64,000 nucleotides of DNA, from NCBI GenBank assembly GCA_028283655.1, contig JAPWKE010000003.1:806001-870000 (forward strand), given 5' to 3'. The notes beneath the pieces were generated by a model that ran no database searches, was not told the DNA's origin, and saw only the letters and a program-made list of their open reading frames with translations. Of the stretch, positions 8,370-17,211 are shown piece after piece. The stretch's first letter is position 1. Each line of letters opens with the position of its first letter. The translations under genes and the position numbers were made by a program. The stretch is from Acidobacteriaceae bacterium (GTDB lineage Bacteria; Acidobacteriota; Terriglobia; Terriglobales; Acidobacteriaceae).

Positions 8370-8728
8370 ACAGCAAGGGCTCTTTGGATGCTAGCAGAAG
8401 ACGAGCGGCTGCAAGGATTTGCAAAAGAACACCAAACCTCCTGCCGAGTGGTGCGTCCAACAGGCACAACCCCCGACTGCGAGAGGATGCTCAGGAAGCC
8501 TCCGTGGACTGTTTGGGTCAGTTACTTCCTTCGGAGCAGTCAGTGGAGCGGATGGTACTATCGACAGAGCCCGGCACCCCGTTTGTAGCCACACGGCAAC
8601 CCTCAAATCCCCGCAAGATCTCTGGCGGTGGAGAAGGTTGTTATGGCGCGAACGGCCCCAGCGTCCAGGGCCATCTTGAGCGGACGGAATGCATGCAGCA
8701 GCAGCAACCGGGGAACGGTCGTCGACCC
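8370..8728. other. Intergenic region between divergent smpB and the secretin operon
   Basis: About 360 bases separate the smpB start (minus) from the chosen secretin start (plus). The secretin frame happens to stay open through most of it, but the translation there has no signal sequence or recognisable domain, so it is read as promoter and leader. I looked for a tmRNA gene and for riboswitch cores and saw none. Confidence 0.5.
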
Positions 8729-11191
8729 ATGAACAAGTTGAAAATGCGCTACGCAGCAGCAGGATTCGGGCTGGCGTTGGCGATGATAGCGGCTGCGCCC
8801 TCAGCGCACGCGCAGTCGGCCTCGAAGTGGAACAAGCGTGGCCAGGCGGCCGAAGCTCGTGACAACTATGACGAGGCGTTTGAAGATTTCCGTCAGGCGC
8901 ACCTGAAAAAGCCCGGCGATCTTCGCTACAAGGCCCGCTTCGAGCGTCTTCGTTTCGAAGCCGCCAACCAGCATCTTGACCGCGGTCGCGTCCTGCGGCA
9001 GTCGGGCGACAACGCTGCCGCGATGGTCGAATTCCAGCGCGCGCTGCAGATTGACCCGAGCAATGAAGCCGCCGCCCAGGAACTGAATATGGTGGCGAAG
9101 CCTGCGATTCCGACAGGTGGAGCAGGCGTAGCGCCCTCTGCGAACGGAGCGCCTTTGACCGCCTCCGGCGCCGTGCTGGGCACGCCCGGAGCTGCGCTCG
9201 AGCCACTGGATAATGAGCAGATCCCTCACCAGGTTCAGGTGCAGCGCGACATCGCGTCCATGTCGTCGCCGATCGCTCTGAAGGCCGTGTCCGATGATCC
9301 GATTACGCTCCACATGGTGGAAGACACCAAGATCATCTACCAGGCCATCGGCAAAGCCGCTGGCCTGAACGTTATCTTTGACCCCGACTACACCTCCAAG
9401 CGCATTCCCGTGGACTTGACCGGGGTGTCGCTCGCGGACGCGTTGCGCATCGTGGGTACGCTCGCCGGTACGTTCTGGAAGCCGGTCACCTCGAACACCA
9501 TCTTCGTGGCGCAGAACAACCGCACCAAGCGCACGGACCTCGACGACCTCGCTGTACAGACGTTTTATCTGACGAACGTATCGCAGCAGAACGACGCGAA
9601 CGAAGTGCTGGTGGCCCTGCGTAACCTGCTCGATCCGTCGATCAAGATCTACCTTGTGGCAAGCCAGAATGCGATCGTGATGCGCGCTTCTCCCGACCAG
9701 CTTGTGCTGGCGGAAAAGCTGATCAACGATCTTGATCGCGCCCGCGCTGAAGTTGTGATCGACGTGGCCGTGCTGGAAGTCAGTCGCCAGAAGGAACGAA
9801 ACCTCGGCATCACGCTGCCGACAAGCATCGGTCTGACACCGCAGTACTCGAACGCCAACGTTTCGACCTCCACCTCCACCACCACAACGACGTCGACGAC
9901 CGCAGGCTTCACCCTGAACACGCTGGCCAACCTGAATGCGACGAACTTTGCCGTCACCTTGAGCGGAGGCACGGTCAACGCGCTGCTCTCGGATGCGGAC
10001 ACCCGCATTCTGCAGAATCCGCGTATTCGCGCCACCGATGGACAGCGTTCGACGCTGAAGATCGGCTCGAAGATTCCGGTTGCGACAGGCAGTTACAGTT
10101 CGACGCTCTCCACCACAACCTCGCTGGGCGTACAGACGCAGTTCACCTACCTCGACGTCGGTGTCAATATCGACATCACGCCGACGGTTCACTATGACCG
10201 CGAGATTTCCCTGAAGCTCAAGGTGGAAATCAGCTCGCAGAACGGTTCGTCCACCATCTCGGGTGTGACGGAACCGATCATTGCGCAGCGCGTGTCTGAG
10301 CAGGTGATTCAGTTGAAGGACGGTGAGCCCTCTCTGCTTGCCGGACTCTTCCAGCAGCAGGACACGAACTCGATCTCGGGTACGCCCGGTCTGGGTGAGC
10401 TCCCCATCCTCAAGTACTTCTTCTCCTCGAACGACAAGGTTCGCCAGGAAGACGAAATTGTCTTCCTGCTGATTCCGCACATCGTTCGTGAGTCGGTCCT
10501 GACGTACGAGAACACCCGCCCGATCTATACGGGAACGGCGAACTCGGTGGAACTGATCCGCCGCGATCCTTCGGAAGTGCTGGCTGCGATGGCTGCAGCT
10601 CAGAACGCACGCTCGGCGGCTCAGGCCGCTGCGTCGAACACCTCTTCGGCGAACGCCGCGTCCGCCATGATGGGGCAGCTGGCTGCACAGGCTCATCCGT
10701 TGAGCCCCGGCGCAGTCGCTCCTTCGGCTGCAGCGACTGCCGCCGCTCAGATCGCCGCTACTCCTGGAGCAATCGCTCCTCCGGTATCCCTGACGGTTGT
10801 TCCGGCTGTCGCGAACCAGACGGTTGGCTCGACCTTCCAGGTAGCGCTGCTGGCTGCGAACGCGAAGGATCTGTACAGCGTTCCGGTACAGCTTCAGTTT
10901 GATCCGAAAGTCTTGCAGCTGGTCAACGTCGACCTCGGCGACCTGCTGGGACGCGACGGACAGGCTGCGGCCCTGGTGCATCGTGATGAAGGCAACGGCG
11001 CTGTAACGATCTCGGCGTCACGTCCTCCGGGCGTGCGCGGTGTGGACGGTCAGGGCTCGATTGCCACGATGACCTTCCGCGCTATCGGCAAGGGCGACGC
11101 CACGATCAGCCTGGTGCGGATCGGTGCAAAGAACTCGGCTGGAGCCAACGTCCCGACGGTAGGCACGCAGGGTCTGGTACACGTTCGCTAA
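8729..11191 (+). CDS. Secretin with N-terminal TPR and C-terminal cohesin domain (GspD/PilQ-like)
   Basis: Secretins form the large outer-membrane channel of type II secretion and type IV pilus systems. From ATG 8729 the protein has 820 residues: signal peptide 1-29 (ends SAHAQ), TPR-like helices ~33-125, a linker, an STN/secretin N0-like segment ~195-265, a short N domain ~275-350 and the secretin core ~365-600. The core ends in the hallmark GTPGLGELPILKYFF followed by EIVFLLIPHIV. An Ala/Ser-rich linker (~615-690) leads to a ~130-residue C-terminal domain (VAGSTFQVALLA-type strand, LQFDPKVLQLV) that reads as a cohesin. Alternative starts lie at 8693 and 8744. It heads an operon with two pseudopilin genes. 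Confidence 0.87.
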   Translation: MNKLKMRYAAAGFGLALAMIAAAPSAHAQSASKWNKRGQAAEARDNYDEAFEDFRQAHLKKPGDLRYKARFERLRFEAANQHLDRGRVLRQSGDNAAAMVEFQRALQIDPSNEAAAQELNMVAKPAIPTGGAGVAPSANGAPLTASGAVLGTPGAALEPLDNEQIPHQVQVQRDIASMSSPIALKAVSDDPITLHMVEDTKIIYQAIGKAAGLNVIFDPDYTSKRIPVDLTGVSLADALRIVGTLAGTFWKPVTSNTIFVAQNNRTKRTDLDDLAVQTFYLTNVSQQNDANEVLVALRNLLDPSIKIYLVASQNAIVMRASPDQLVLAEKLINDLDRARAEVVIDVAVLEVSRQKERNLGITLPTSIGLTPQYSNANVSTSTSTTTTTSTTAGFTLNTLANLNATNFAVTLSGGTVNALLSDADTRILQNPRIRATDGQRSTLKIGSKIPVATGSYSSTLSTTTSLGVQTQFTYLDVGVNIDITPTVHYDREISLKLKVEISSQNGSSTISGVTEPIIAQRVSEQVIQLKDGEPSLLAGLFQQQDTNSISGTPGLGELPILKYFFSSNDKVRQEDEIVFLLIPHIVRESVLTYENTRPIYTGTANSVELIRRDPSEVLAAMAAAQNARSAAQAAASNTSSANAASAMMGQLAAQAHPLSPGAVAPSAAATAAAQIAATPGAIAPPVSLTVVPAVANQTVGSTFQVALLAANAKDLYSVPVQLQFDPKVLQLVNVDLGDLLGRDGQAAALVHRDEGNGAVTISASRPPGVRGVDGQGSIATMTFRAIGKGDATISLVRIGAKNSAGANVPTVGTQGLVHVR

Positions 11192-11219
11192 GGCAGGCAA
11201 GGCTAGAGCAGGCAAAAGG

Positions 11220-11726
11220 ATGAGGATGAGTCATCATCACAATGCGAAGGCGCGGACCGCGAAGCTGGCGGGACGCGTCGGCTCGTCCGAAGCAGGTGTG
11301 ACTCTGCTGGAGCTGATTATTGTTGTTGCGATGATCAGCATTCTGGCCGGGGCAGCACTGCCGCTGGTCAAGCTGCAGATCAAGCGCTCCAAGGAGCGCG
11401 AACTGCGGCGCGACCTCTGGACGATGCGCGCCGCCATTGACGCCTACAAGGATGCAGCCGACAAAGGTGGCATCCAGACCAAGGCAGATTCGAACAACTA
11501 CCCACCTGACCTGGAGACGCTGGTCAACGGCGTCGATATTCAGGACCACAAGGTGCGGTTTCTCCGCGAAATTCCGATCGACCCGATGACGAAGTCGACG
11601 GACTGGGGAATGCGCTCAAACCAGGATGATGCCGATTCATCAAGCTGGGGCGGGCAGAACGTCTTCGACGTGTACACGAAGTCCGATGGCACAGGGCTGG
11701 ACGGGACGAAGTACAGCACATGGTAA
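11220..11726 (+). CDS. GspG-like type II secretion pseudopilin (first copy)
   Basis: Pseudopilins polymerise into the periplasmic piston of type II secretion systems. The 168-residue precursor has a basic leader and a class III (prepilin peptidase) site, AG|VTLLELIIVVAMI, near residue 27; Glu at mature position 5 is conserved and the hydrophobic N-terminal helix follows. The soluble part has RELRRDLWTMRAAIDAYKDA, a PPDLETLV segment and IPIDPMTKSTDWG, all typical of GspG. It ends in DGTKYSTW. It follows the secretin by 28 bases and overlaps the next pseudopilin by seven bases. Confidence 0.87.
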   Translation: MRMSHHHNAKARTAKLAGRVGSSEAGVTLLELIIVVAMISILAGAALPLVKLQIKRSKERELRRDLWTMRAAIDAYKDAADKGGIQTKADSNNYPPDLETLVNGVDIQDHKVRFLREIPIDPMTKSTDWGMRSNQDDADSSSWGGQNVFDVYTKSDGTGLDGTKYSTW

Positions 11727-12136
11727 AAGCAACGCCAATTCGCAAGCAGGGCAGTGAAGCGGGCTTTACGCTCATGGAACTGATGATCGTCATGACGATC
11801 ATCGGGTTGCTGGCGGCGATCGCCGTACCCGCGTACCTGAACAACGTGCGCCGCGCCAAGGAAGCTGTTTTGCGGGAAGATCTGCACACCATGCGGCAGG
11901 CGATCGACAGCTACACCGTGGACAAAGAAAAAGCTCCACAGTCGCTGGACGACCTCGTGCAGGGTGGCTATCTGAAGTCCATGCCCATCGATCCGATCAC
12001 AAACCGCACAGATACATGGATTACCAGCCAGTCGGACACGCTGACGAGCATCTCGGAGACGCAGGGTGGCATCGACGATGTGCACTCCGGCTCGCAGGGA
12101 TTGGCCTCCGACGGCACGAGTTATAACACCTGGTAA
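11720..12136 (+). CDS. GspG-like type II secretion pseudopilin (second copy)
   Basis: The 138-residue precursor has the prepilin peptidase site AG|FTLMELMIVMTIIG near residue 15, with Glu at mature position 5 and a hydrophobic helix. The rest parallels the first copy: REDLHTMRQAIDSYTVDKEKAP, SLDDLVQGGYL, MPIDPITNRTDTW and the C-terminal DGTSYNTW. The two genes overlap by seven bases (ATGGTAA) and look like an ancient tandem duplication with the same C-terminal signature. It is probably a major or minor pseudopilin working with the upstream secretin. Confidence 0.87.
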   Translation: MVKATPIRKQGSEAGFTLMELMIVMTIIGLLAAIAVPAYLNNVRRAKEAVLREDLHTMRQAIDSYTVDKEKAPQSLDDLVQGGYLKSMPIDPITNRTDTWITSQSDTLTSISETQGGIDDVHSGSQGLASDGTSYNTW

Positions 12137-12211
12137 CAGAATCGACAGCGGTTGCATTTACAATGAAACGGATGACGGTCCAACTATTCCGGCCGTCCCT
12201 TTGGAGCAGGT

Positions 12212-13630
12212 TTGTCTCAGGTGTTTGAAACTTCCACCCATGGCGCGACTCGTTCGCGCGCGAAGATCTCTTCAGCGGCATGTGGCTCGATGCTGGCAGC
12301 TTTGCTGCTGGCCGGTTGCGGCAATAACTATCGCCCTGTCGTGACAGGTACCAGCCCCGTTGGCCCGGCGTCCCAGCCCGTAAAGTACGCTGTGGCTGTG
12401 TCTGACCCTGGTTCCTCGCAGTCGGGGCTTGTGACCTTTGTGGACTTCTCCGGCGATACGGTGATCACCCAGCCTGCGGTACAGACTGCGCCGAACTACA
12501 TCGTGCTGAACGGCAGCGCAGAAACGACCGCATCGTATGGCTACACGATCAACGCTGCGGGCACGCTTTCGGAGTTTGGTGTTTCCAGCCCGAACACCCT
12601 GCTGACGAGCCAAATTCTTACCTCAACGCTGCCGACGACGGCGACGCCCACCAACATTGCCTCGATTTCGCTGCTGAACTCGACCGGAACGGTGTTTGTT
12701 CCGGAGGTCGGCGCGAATCTGCTGGCTTCGCTGACCACCACGGGACAGCTCGTTCAGGAGATCGCCACGCCTGCTCGCCCGCAGTATATCGTCGGCATGA
12801 ACAGCACGCCGCGCATCTACGTTCTGAACGCAAACAACACCGCGAGCTCGATCGAAGCAAACGCAACGACCGGCCTGACCTTGACGTCGAACATCACCGT
12901 CGGCACGAACCCGGTGTACGGCATCATGACGAGCGACCTGCGTCGCGCGTTCGTGGTGAACAAGGGCTCGCAGACGGTCAGCGTGATCAATGTCGTGAAC
13001 AACGCGTTGGACAGCACCACGCCGACGATCACCATTCCGACCGTGACCGATAGCGGCGGCAATAACATCTCCACGAACCCCGTCTGGGCGGACATCAACC
13101 CGTTGACCAATGAACTGGTTGTGCTCTCTGCCGGTGACGGAACGCACGGTGGCATGGTTTCGGTCTTCAACATCCCGCTCTGCTCGGCTGCGGCGCAGGC
13201 GTCGAACCCGACTTGTAACGCGGATAATCCTGTTGACGGAACGAACTTCGGTACGCTGGTGTCGACGGTTCCCGTTGGCGTGAATCCGACTCAGCTTCAG
13301 GTACTGCGTGATTCGACGACACCGCGTGCTTACGTGGCGAATTCGGGCAACGGTTCGACCAATGGCTCGGTGAGCGTGGTGAACCTGAATACCGGCGTGG
13401 TTTCGGCCACGATCCCTACGGTCGCAGACTCCACCACCCTGTCGACGCCTTCGATCTTCGGTGTACATCCCTCGACGCTGGCGGTAACCACCGGCTCACC
13501 GACGGGCAAGGTATACGTGACCTCGACGGACAGCCGCTACCTTACGATCATCGAGACCGATGACGATACGGTGTTCACGCACGCACCTATCTACGGCACT
13601 GGCGTTCGCGTCGTCGTGACAGCACCCTAA
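12212..13630 (+). CDS. Exported lipoprotein with YVTN-type beta-propeller repeats
   Basis: The 472-residue protein carries a lipobox (LLLAGC, Cys at about residue 36) after a basic N-terminal region, so it should be acylated and exported. The mature part contains repeated segments of the kind PRIYVLNANNTASSI, RRAFVVNKGSQTVSVINV, TPRAYVANSGNGS and GKVYVTSTDSRYLTII. These are the YVTN/cytochrome-D1-like blades of a seven-bladed propeller. The start is probably TTG at 12212 with GGAG five bases upstream; the first in-frame ATG (12290) would leave too short a leader. It is the last gene of the secretin/pseudopilin cluster and is followed by a strong terminator. Confidence 0.75.
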   Translation: MSQVFETSTHGATRSRAKISSAACGSMLAALLLAGCGNNYRPVVTGTSPVGPASQPVKYAVAVSDPGSSQSGLVTFVDFSGDTVITQPAVQTAPNYIVLNGSAETTASYGYTINAAGTLSEFGVSSPNTLLTSQILTSTLPTTATPTNIASISLLNSTGTVFVPEVGANLLASLTTTGQLVQEIATPARPQYIVGMNSTPRIYVLNANNTASSIEANATTGLTLTSNITVGTNPVYGIMTSDLRRAFVVNKGSQTVSVINVVNNALDSTTPTITIPTVTDSGGNNISTNPVWADINPLTNELVVLSAGDGTHGGMVSVFNIPLCSAAAQASNPTCNADNPVDGTNFGTLVSTVPVGVNPTQLQVLRDSTTPRAYVANSGNGSTNGSVSVVNLNTGVVSATIPTVADSTTLSTPSIFGVHPSTLAVTTGSPTGKVYVTSTDSRYLTIIETDDDTVFTHAPIYGTGVRVVVTAP

Positions 13631-13646
13631 CAAAGCTTCTCAGCAA

Positions 13647-13682
13647 AACAAGAAGGCCGCCTGCAAAGGCGGCCTTCTTGTT
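13647..13682. terminator. Bidirectional intrinsic terminator
   Basis: A perfect 15-bp stem (13647-13661 with 13668-13682), six-base loop, GC-rich core with A-rich left and T-rich right flanks, lies between the convergent propeller-lipoprotein and anti-sigma genes. It can serve both. Confidence 0.9.
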
Positions 13683-13699
13683 GTGCGTGTGACGCGGAA

Positions 13700-14692
13700 T
13701 TACATGCCTGCGAGGATGATCGGCGGAGTTGGCGTCTTGGAGCCACCTTGTTCCTCGACCGTTACGCCGAAGCCCTTCGCCGCAATGCCTTTCGGAATCT
13801 CTGGCATAACGACAGTGGCAATGCCACGGGAGTCTGGCCGGAACGTGCCTGCTGGAACCGGATTCTGCCCATCAGCGGGAAGCAGCCACAACTGGTACGT
13901 CTTGTTGGGGTCGATGGGCTGTAGATGGCTTGCGATGAAGACCAGAGAACCCTTGCCTGCGATGTAAGCCGCGTGGCCCTCGGGCTTCGGTGGCTCCGGT
14001 TGGCCATTCACCAGCATGTGGAGCGAAACCTGCATCGCGCCAGCGTCCGTCAGCGTATCCAGCGTCGTCTGCGCCTCGGTGAGCGAGCTTTCGACGCTTT
14101 GCGTCTTGACTTGCTGCGCCGCAAGATCGCCCAGTGCTGACTGGCGTTCACGGAACTGCAAGCCTGCGACGACCGCCATACCTGCCGCAATCGCCCAGCC
14201 TGTCCAGCCGAGAATCGAAACAACGGGGTTGCGGCCATGGCGAGTCTCTTCCACTTCCTCGGGCTCGCTTTCAAAGATGCGGCGGCCGCGAGAAGCGAGG
14301 AATAGCTCTCCGGTATCAGTGGCAGGGCGTTCCTGGGGAAGAGGAATGGGCTGCGCCACAGGAACAGACGCCGAAGAGTGTTCGTAAGCTGGCAGAGACG
14401 CAACCGCCGCGCGCGCTGGCTCGGCAGGGCGTGGGACAGCTACGGGCAGAGCAATCTTCTTTTCCTTGGCCACGCGACGCATCAGCCGTTCACGCGCAGC
14501 CGCAGGCGGAGTATGCAACTCGCTTTGCGCCAGCGCGTAGCCTACGAGATCACCCTGAAAGCGTGCCACCTCCTGGCGGCACTGCTCGCAACGCTCGAGG
14601 TGCTGAATCGCGTTTTCGAGCTCTTCACCTTCCAGAAGCTGCAAGGCGAAAAGGGCAAGATCATCCTGAGATAAATGAGTCATCGTGTTCAT
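13700..14692 (-). CDS. Anti-sigma factor, RskA family
   Basis: RskA-type anti-sigma factors hold an ECF sigma factor at the membrane until proteolysis. The 330-residue protein has an N-terminal zinc-associated anti-sigma fold with HLERCEQC (His31, Cys35, Cys38) and a Pro/Ala-rich linker. One membrane helix at ~157-178 precedes a periplasmic RskA C-terminal domain (~220-330) with KTYQLWLLPADGQNPVPAG and TVEEQGGSKTPT, both characteristic. Its start overlaps the stop of the sigma gene by four bases, the usual arrangement for a sigma/anti-sigma pair. Confidence 0.92.
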   Translation of the reverse strand: MNTMTHLSQDDLALFALQLLEGEELENAIQHLERCEQCRQEVARFQGDLVGYALAQSELHTPPAAARERLMRRVAKEKKIALPVAVPRPAEPARAAVASLPAYEHSSASVPVAQPIPLPQERPATDTGELFLASRGRRIFESEPEEVEETRHGRNPVVSILGWTGWAIAAGMAVVAGLQFRERQSALGDLAAQQVKTQSVESSLTEAQTTLDTLTDAGAMQVSLHMLVNGQPEPPKPEGHAAYIAGKGSLVFIASHLQPIDPNKTYQLWLLPADGQNPVPAGTFRPDSRGIATVVMPEIPKGIAAKGFGVTVEEQGGSKTPTPPIILAGM

Positions 14693-15258
14693 GCCGCAAA
14701 CGCCTTTCTCAGCACGATCAAGGCGCTGCGGATGCGGGTCTTGACGGTTCCCAGCGGGTCGCCGGTCATCTCCGCGATTTCGGTGTGGGTCAGACCATCG
14801 AAGAACGCCATCTCAAGGGTTTTGCGCTGTTCTATTGGCAGTTGAGCGATCACAACGCGAGCGCGTTCCGTCATCAGTGAGCGTTCGCTCTCTTCGGCAA
14901 GATTGCCGGGGCTTGCGAGCACGACGTCCTCCACCTGTTCGGTGGGCCGTTTGCGCCGCAGAGTATCAATGGAGCGGTTGCGCGCGACCACAGCCAACCA
15001 GCCCACGAGACTACCGCGGGCGGAGGTGAAGCTGTCGGGTGTGCGCCATACCTGCATGAAAATCTCCTGCAACACGTCTTCCGCCGCAGAGGCGTCGCGA
15101 AGGACGCGTAACGAAACGGAGTAGACGATGCGCGAGTAGCGATCGTAGAGAGCCGTCATTGCAGCCTCATCACCTCGCTGCACGCGCGCCAGAAGCTGGG
15201 CGTCGTCGTTAGGCGAAGGATCTGCCGCCGGGTTTGTCGTTTCAAACTCTCTGTTCAT
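14689..15258 (-). CDS. ECF RNA polymerase sigma factor (SigK-like)
   Basis: The 189-residue protein has sigma region 2 (about 22-95) with YDRYSRIVYSVSLRVL, AEDVLQEIFMQVW and RSIDTLRRKR. Region 4 (about 130-187) contains ALPIEQRKTLEMAFFDG-type sequence and the helix-turn-helix THTEIAEMTGDPLGTVKTRIRSAL. DPLGTVKTR is typical of SigK-like ECF factors paired with RskA. It is cotranscribed with its anti-sigma gene and probably autoregulated; the ~210-base gap upstream should hold its promoter. The stimulus it answers cannot be read from the sequence. Confidence 0.93.
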   Translation of the reverse strand: MNREFETTNPAADPSPNDDAQLLARVQRGDEAAMTALYDRYSRIVYSVSLRVLRDASAAEDVLQEIFMQVWRTPDSFTSARGSLVGWLAVVARNRSIDTLRRKRPTEQVEDVVLASPGNLAEESERSLMTERARVVIAQLPIEQRKTLEMAFFDGLTHTEIAEMTGDPLGTVKTRIRSALIVLRKAFAA

Positions 15259-15471
15259 AGAACGAGTTACCGCGTACTTTGGATTGCTCTGTAGAGGGCT
15301 TTGAGGCTGCTTCGTGATTGGTTCTGCGTCGTTGTATCTCGTTTGTTAGATGCACGCAGAGCCACGGAGGAAAGCGGTTGTAGATGTGAGCCCCAGTGTA
15401 CTCGACCGTCCCGTATCCTGAGAGGGATACTTTCGGGCGGCGCATGGCGTGCCCATTTGGGGATGTGTAGG

Positions 15472-16239
15472 ATGCCTGCTCCGCAAGCAAAACTTCGATT
15501 AGACAAACTACTGGTAGAACGCCAGCTTTTTTCGAGCCGCGAACGCGCCCAGGCGATGATTCTTGCCGGTCGTGTCATGGTCAACGAGCAGAAGGTGGAT
15601 AAGCCAGGGGCTCCCGTGGCTGACGACGCCGTCGTTCGTTTGCTGGGAGACGACATGCGCTACGTCTCGCGTGGCGGACTGAAGCTCGAAGGCGCGTTGA
15701 AATCCTTTGGCATTTCGGTGGAAGGCCGTCCGTGCGCGGACATCGGAGCGTCTACCGGCGGCTTTACGGACTGCATGTTGCAGCACGGAGCCCCCACCGT
15801 GGTCGCCGTGGACACCGGCTACGGCCAGATTGCACACAAGCTTCGTGTGGATACGCGCGTCACGCTGCATGAGAAGACGAACGCCCGTCTGCTGCCCGCA
15901 GGTGCGTTGGTCACCGAGCCACGTGTGCAGTTCTTCGCCATGGACGTCAGCTTTATCTCAGGAACACTGGTAATTCCTGCCGTGGTGCGGGCGCTGGCTC
16001 CGGCAGGGGAGCGTTGGCAGGGCGAGGCGGTGCTGCTGGTGAAACCGCAGTTCGAAGCAGGCCGCGAGCATGTAGGCAAGGGCGGCATCGTGCGTGATCC
16101 GGCAGCGCACCAACTGGCGATTGAGCGCATCCGCGAGTGCGTGCTGGAGCTTGGCGGCGAGGCTGTCGCGTTGATTGATTCGCCGATTCTAGGCACCGAA
16201 GGCAACAAAGAGTTCCTGCTCCACGCACGCTTCGCATGA
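15472..16239 (+). CDS. tlyA: TlyA family rRNA 2'-O-methyltransferase
   Basis: TlyA methylates 16S and 23S rRNA (described in actinobacteria as the capreomycin-sensitivity determinant) and is often annotated as a haemolysin. The 255-residue protein has an N-terminal S4 RNA-binding domain (~8-65: LDKLLVERQLFSSRERAQAM). The family signature RYVSRGGLKLEGAL follows, then an FtsJ-like SAM-binding fold with DIGASTGGFTDCML. ATG 15472 is preceded by GGGG and TAGG elements; ATG 15463 would add three residues. nadK follows 45 bases later, a pairing seen in many bacteria. Confidence 0.9.
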   Translation: MPAPQAKLRLDKLLVERQLFSSRERAQAMILAGRVMVNEQKVDKPGAPVADDAVVRLLGDDMRYVSRGGLKLEGALKSFGISVEGRPCADIGASTGGFTDCMLQHGAPTVVAVDTGYGQIAHKLRVDTRVTLHEKTNARLLPAGALVTEPRVQFFAMDVSFISGTLVIPAVVRALAPAGERWQGEAVLLVKPQFEAGREHVGKGGIVRDPAAHQLAIERIRECVLELGGEAVALIDSPILGTEGNKEFLLHARFA

Positions 16240-16284
16240 TGTTGATCGTCTATGGCGCAAGACACGTTTACACTAGGGAAACCC

Positions 16285-17145
16285 ATGCCACGCGCCGCCA
16301 TCATTTCCAAGCCGCAGAAGCCTGAGCTCGAAGAGCTATTGCCGGAGTTGACGGCATGGCTGGCCGCGCACGGCTTCGAGTGTACGCTCGATCTGCAGAC
16401 GGCCGAGTACCTCGGCAAGCCCGAGCTAGGAGTGGGCCGTGAGCAGATCGCGAGCAAGCGGCACCAGATCGTCATCACCCTTGGTGGAGACGGCACGCTG
16501 CTCTCCGCAGCCCGCGCGTTTGCGCATACGGGCACGCCGATTCTGGGCATCAATCTAGGCTCGCTGGGCTTTCTCACCGAGGTCCCTGTCTCCGAGATGT
16601 ACATAACGCTGGAGGCCTGGCTGAACGGGACGGCGGTGCTCGACTCCCGCTGGCTCATGCAGACGGAACTGATTCGCGACGGCGAGGTCTTCCGCAGGTT
16701 TGAAGCGCTGAACGATGTGGTGCTCGCCAAGGGAGCCATCGCGCGTATGGGGGAGTTTGCGATTGAGCTCGACTCGCAGGCTGTGGCTCGCTTCAAGGCA
16801 GATGGTGTGATCATCGCGACGCCGACAGGCTCCACCGCGTACACGCTTGCGGCAAACGGTCCGATCCTGATGCCGACGGTCGATGCGATGGTGATGACGG
16901 CCATCTGTCCGCACCTGCTGACCATTCGCCCAATCGTCGTGCCGGGGCACTCGAAGATTTCAGTCACCGTGGACGTTGTGCCGCACGAGACCTATCTGAC
17001 CGTCGACGGACAGGAGGCGGTGGAGCTTCTTCTAGGAGACCGCATCGACTGTTGCCGCTCGGAGAGCTCGATTCGTCTGCTCAGACTGCATGAGAACGGC
17101 TTGTTCAACGTGCTGCGTTCGAAGCTCAGCTGGGGAGAACGGTAG
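16285..17145 (+). CDS. nadK: NAD kinase
   Basis: NadK phosphorylates NAD to NADP. The 286-residue protein from ATG 16285 (AGGGAA ribosome site seven bases upstream) contains the catalytic GGDGTLL (67-73), LGINLGSLGFLTEV, an ALNDVVLAKG segment and the substrate loop ADGVIIATPTGSTAYTLAANGP. Length and motif order are normal. An in-frame upstream ATG at 16252 overlaps no ribosome site and is less likely. It is cotranscribed with tlyA and ends at a strong hairpin. Confidence 0.94.
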   Translation: MPRAAIISKPQKPELEELLPELTAWLAAHGFECTLDLQTAEYLGKPELGVGREQIASKRHQIVITLGGDGTLLSAARAFAHTGTPILGINLGSLGFLTEVPVSEMYITLEAWLNGTAVLDSRWLMQTELIRDGEVFRRFEALNDVVLAKGAIARMGEFAIELDSQAVARFKADGVIIATPTGSTAYTLAANGPILMPTVDAMVMTAICPHLLTIRPIVVPGHSKISVTVDVVPHETYLTVDGQEAVELLLGDRIDCCRSESSIRLLRLHENGLFNVLRSKLSWGER

Positions 17146-17168
17146 TTTTCCTGGCATAGAAAGAAGTA

Positions 17169-17192
17169 GGGCCCGCGATTGCTCGCGGGCCC
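17169..17192. terminator. Intrinsic terminator between convergent nadK and quinone reductase genes
   Basis: A perfect 10-bp GC-rich stem (17169-17178 with 17183-17192) with a four-base loop is followed by TTGTCGTTT. It lies 23 bases after the nadK stop and 19 bases before the convergent gene ends. Confidence 0.8.
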
Positions 17193-17211
17193 TTGTCGTT
17201 TGTGGCCGCAG

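Noticed and set aside
8370-8728. tmRNA gene next to smpB
   Set aside because: No tag-encoding loop, no tRNA-like ends and no CCA end could be found.
8324-8728. N-terminal extension of the secretin frame
   Set aside because: The open frame there has no signal sequence or domain, and MNKLKMRY at 8729 gives a proper signal peptide.
8801-10981. A long open frame (726 codons) on the minus strand inside the secretin gene
   Set aside because: It mirrors the secretin codons, shows Arg/Gln/His-rich low-information translation and no domain; GC-rich codon bias keeps the antisense frame open.
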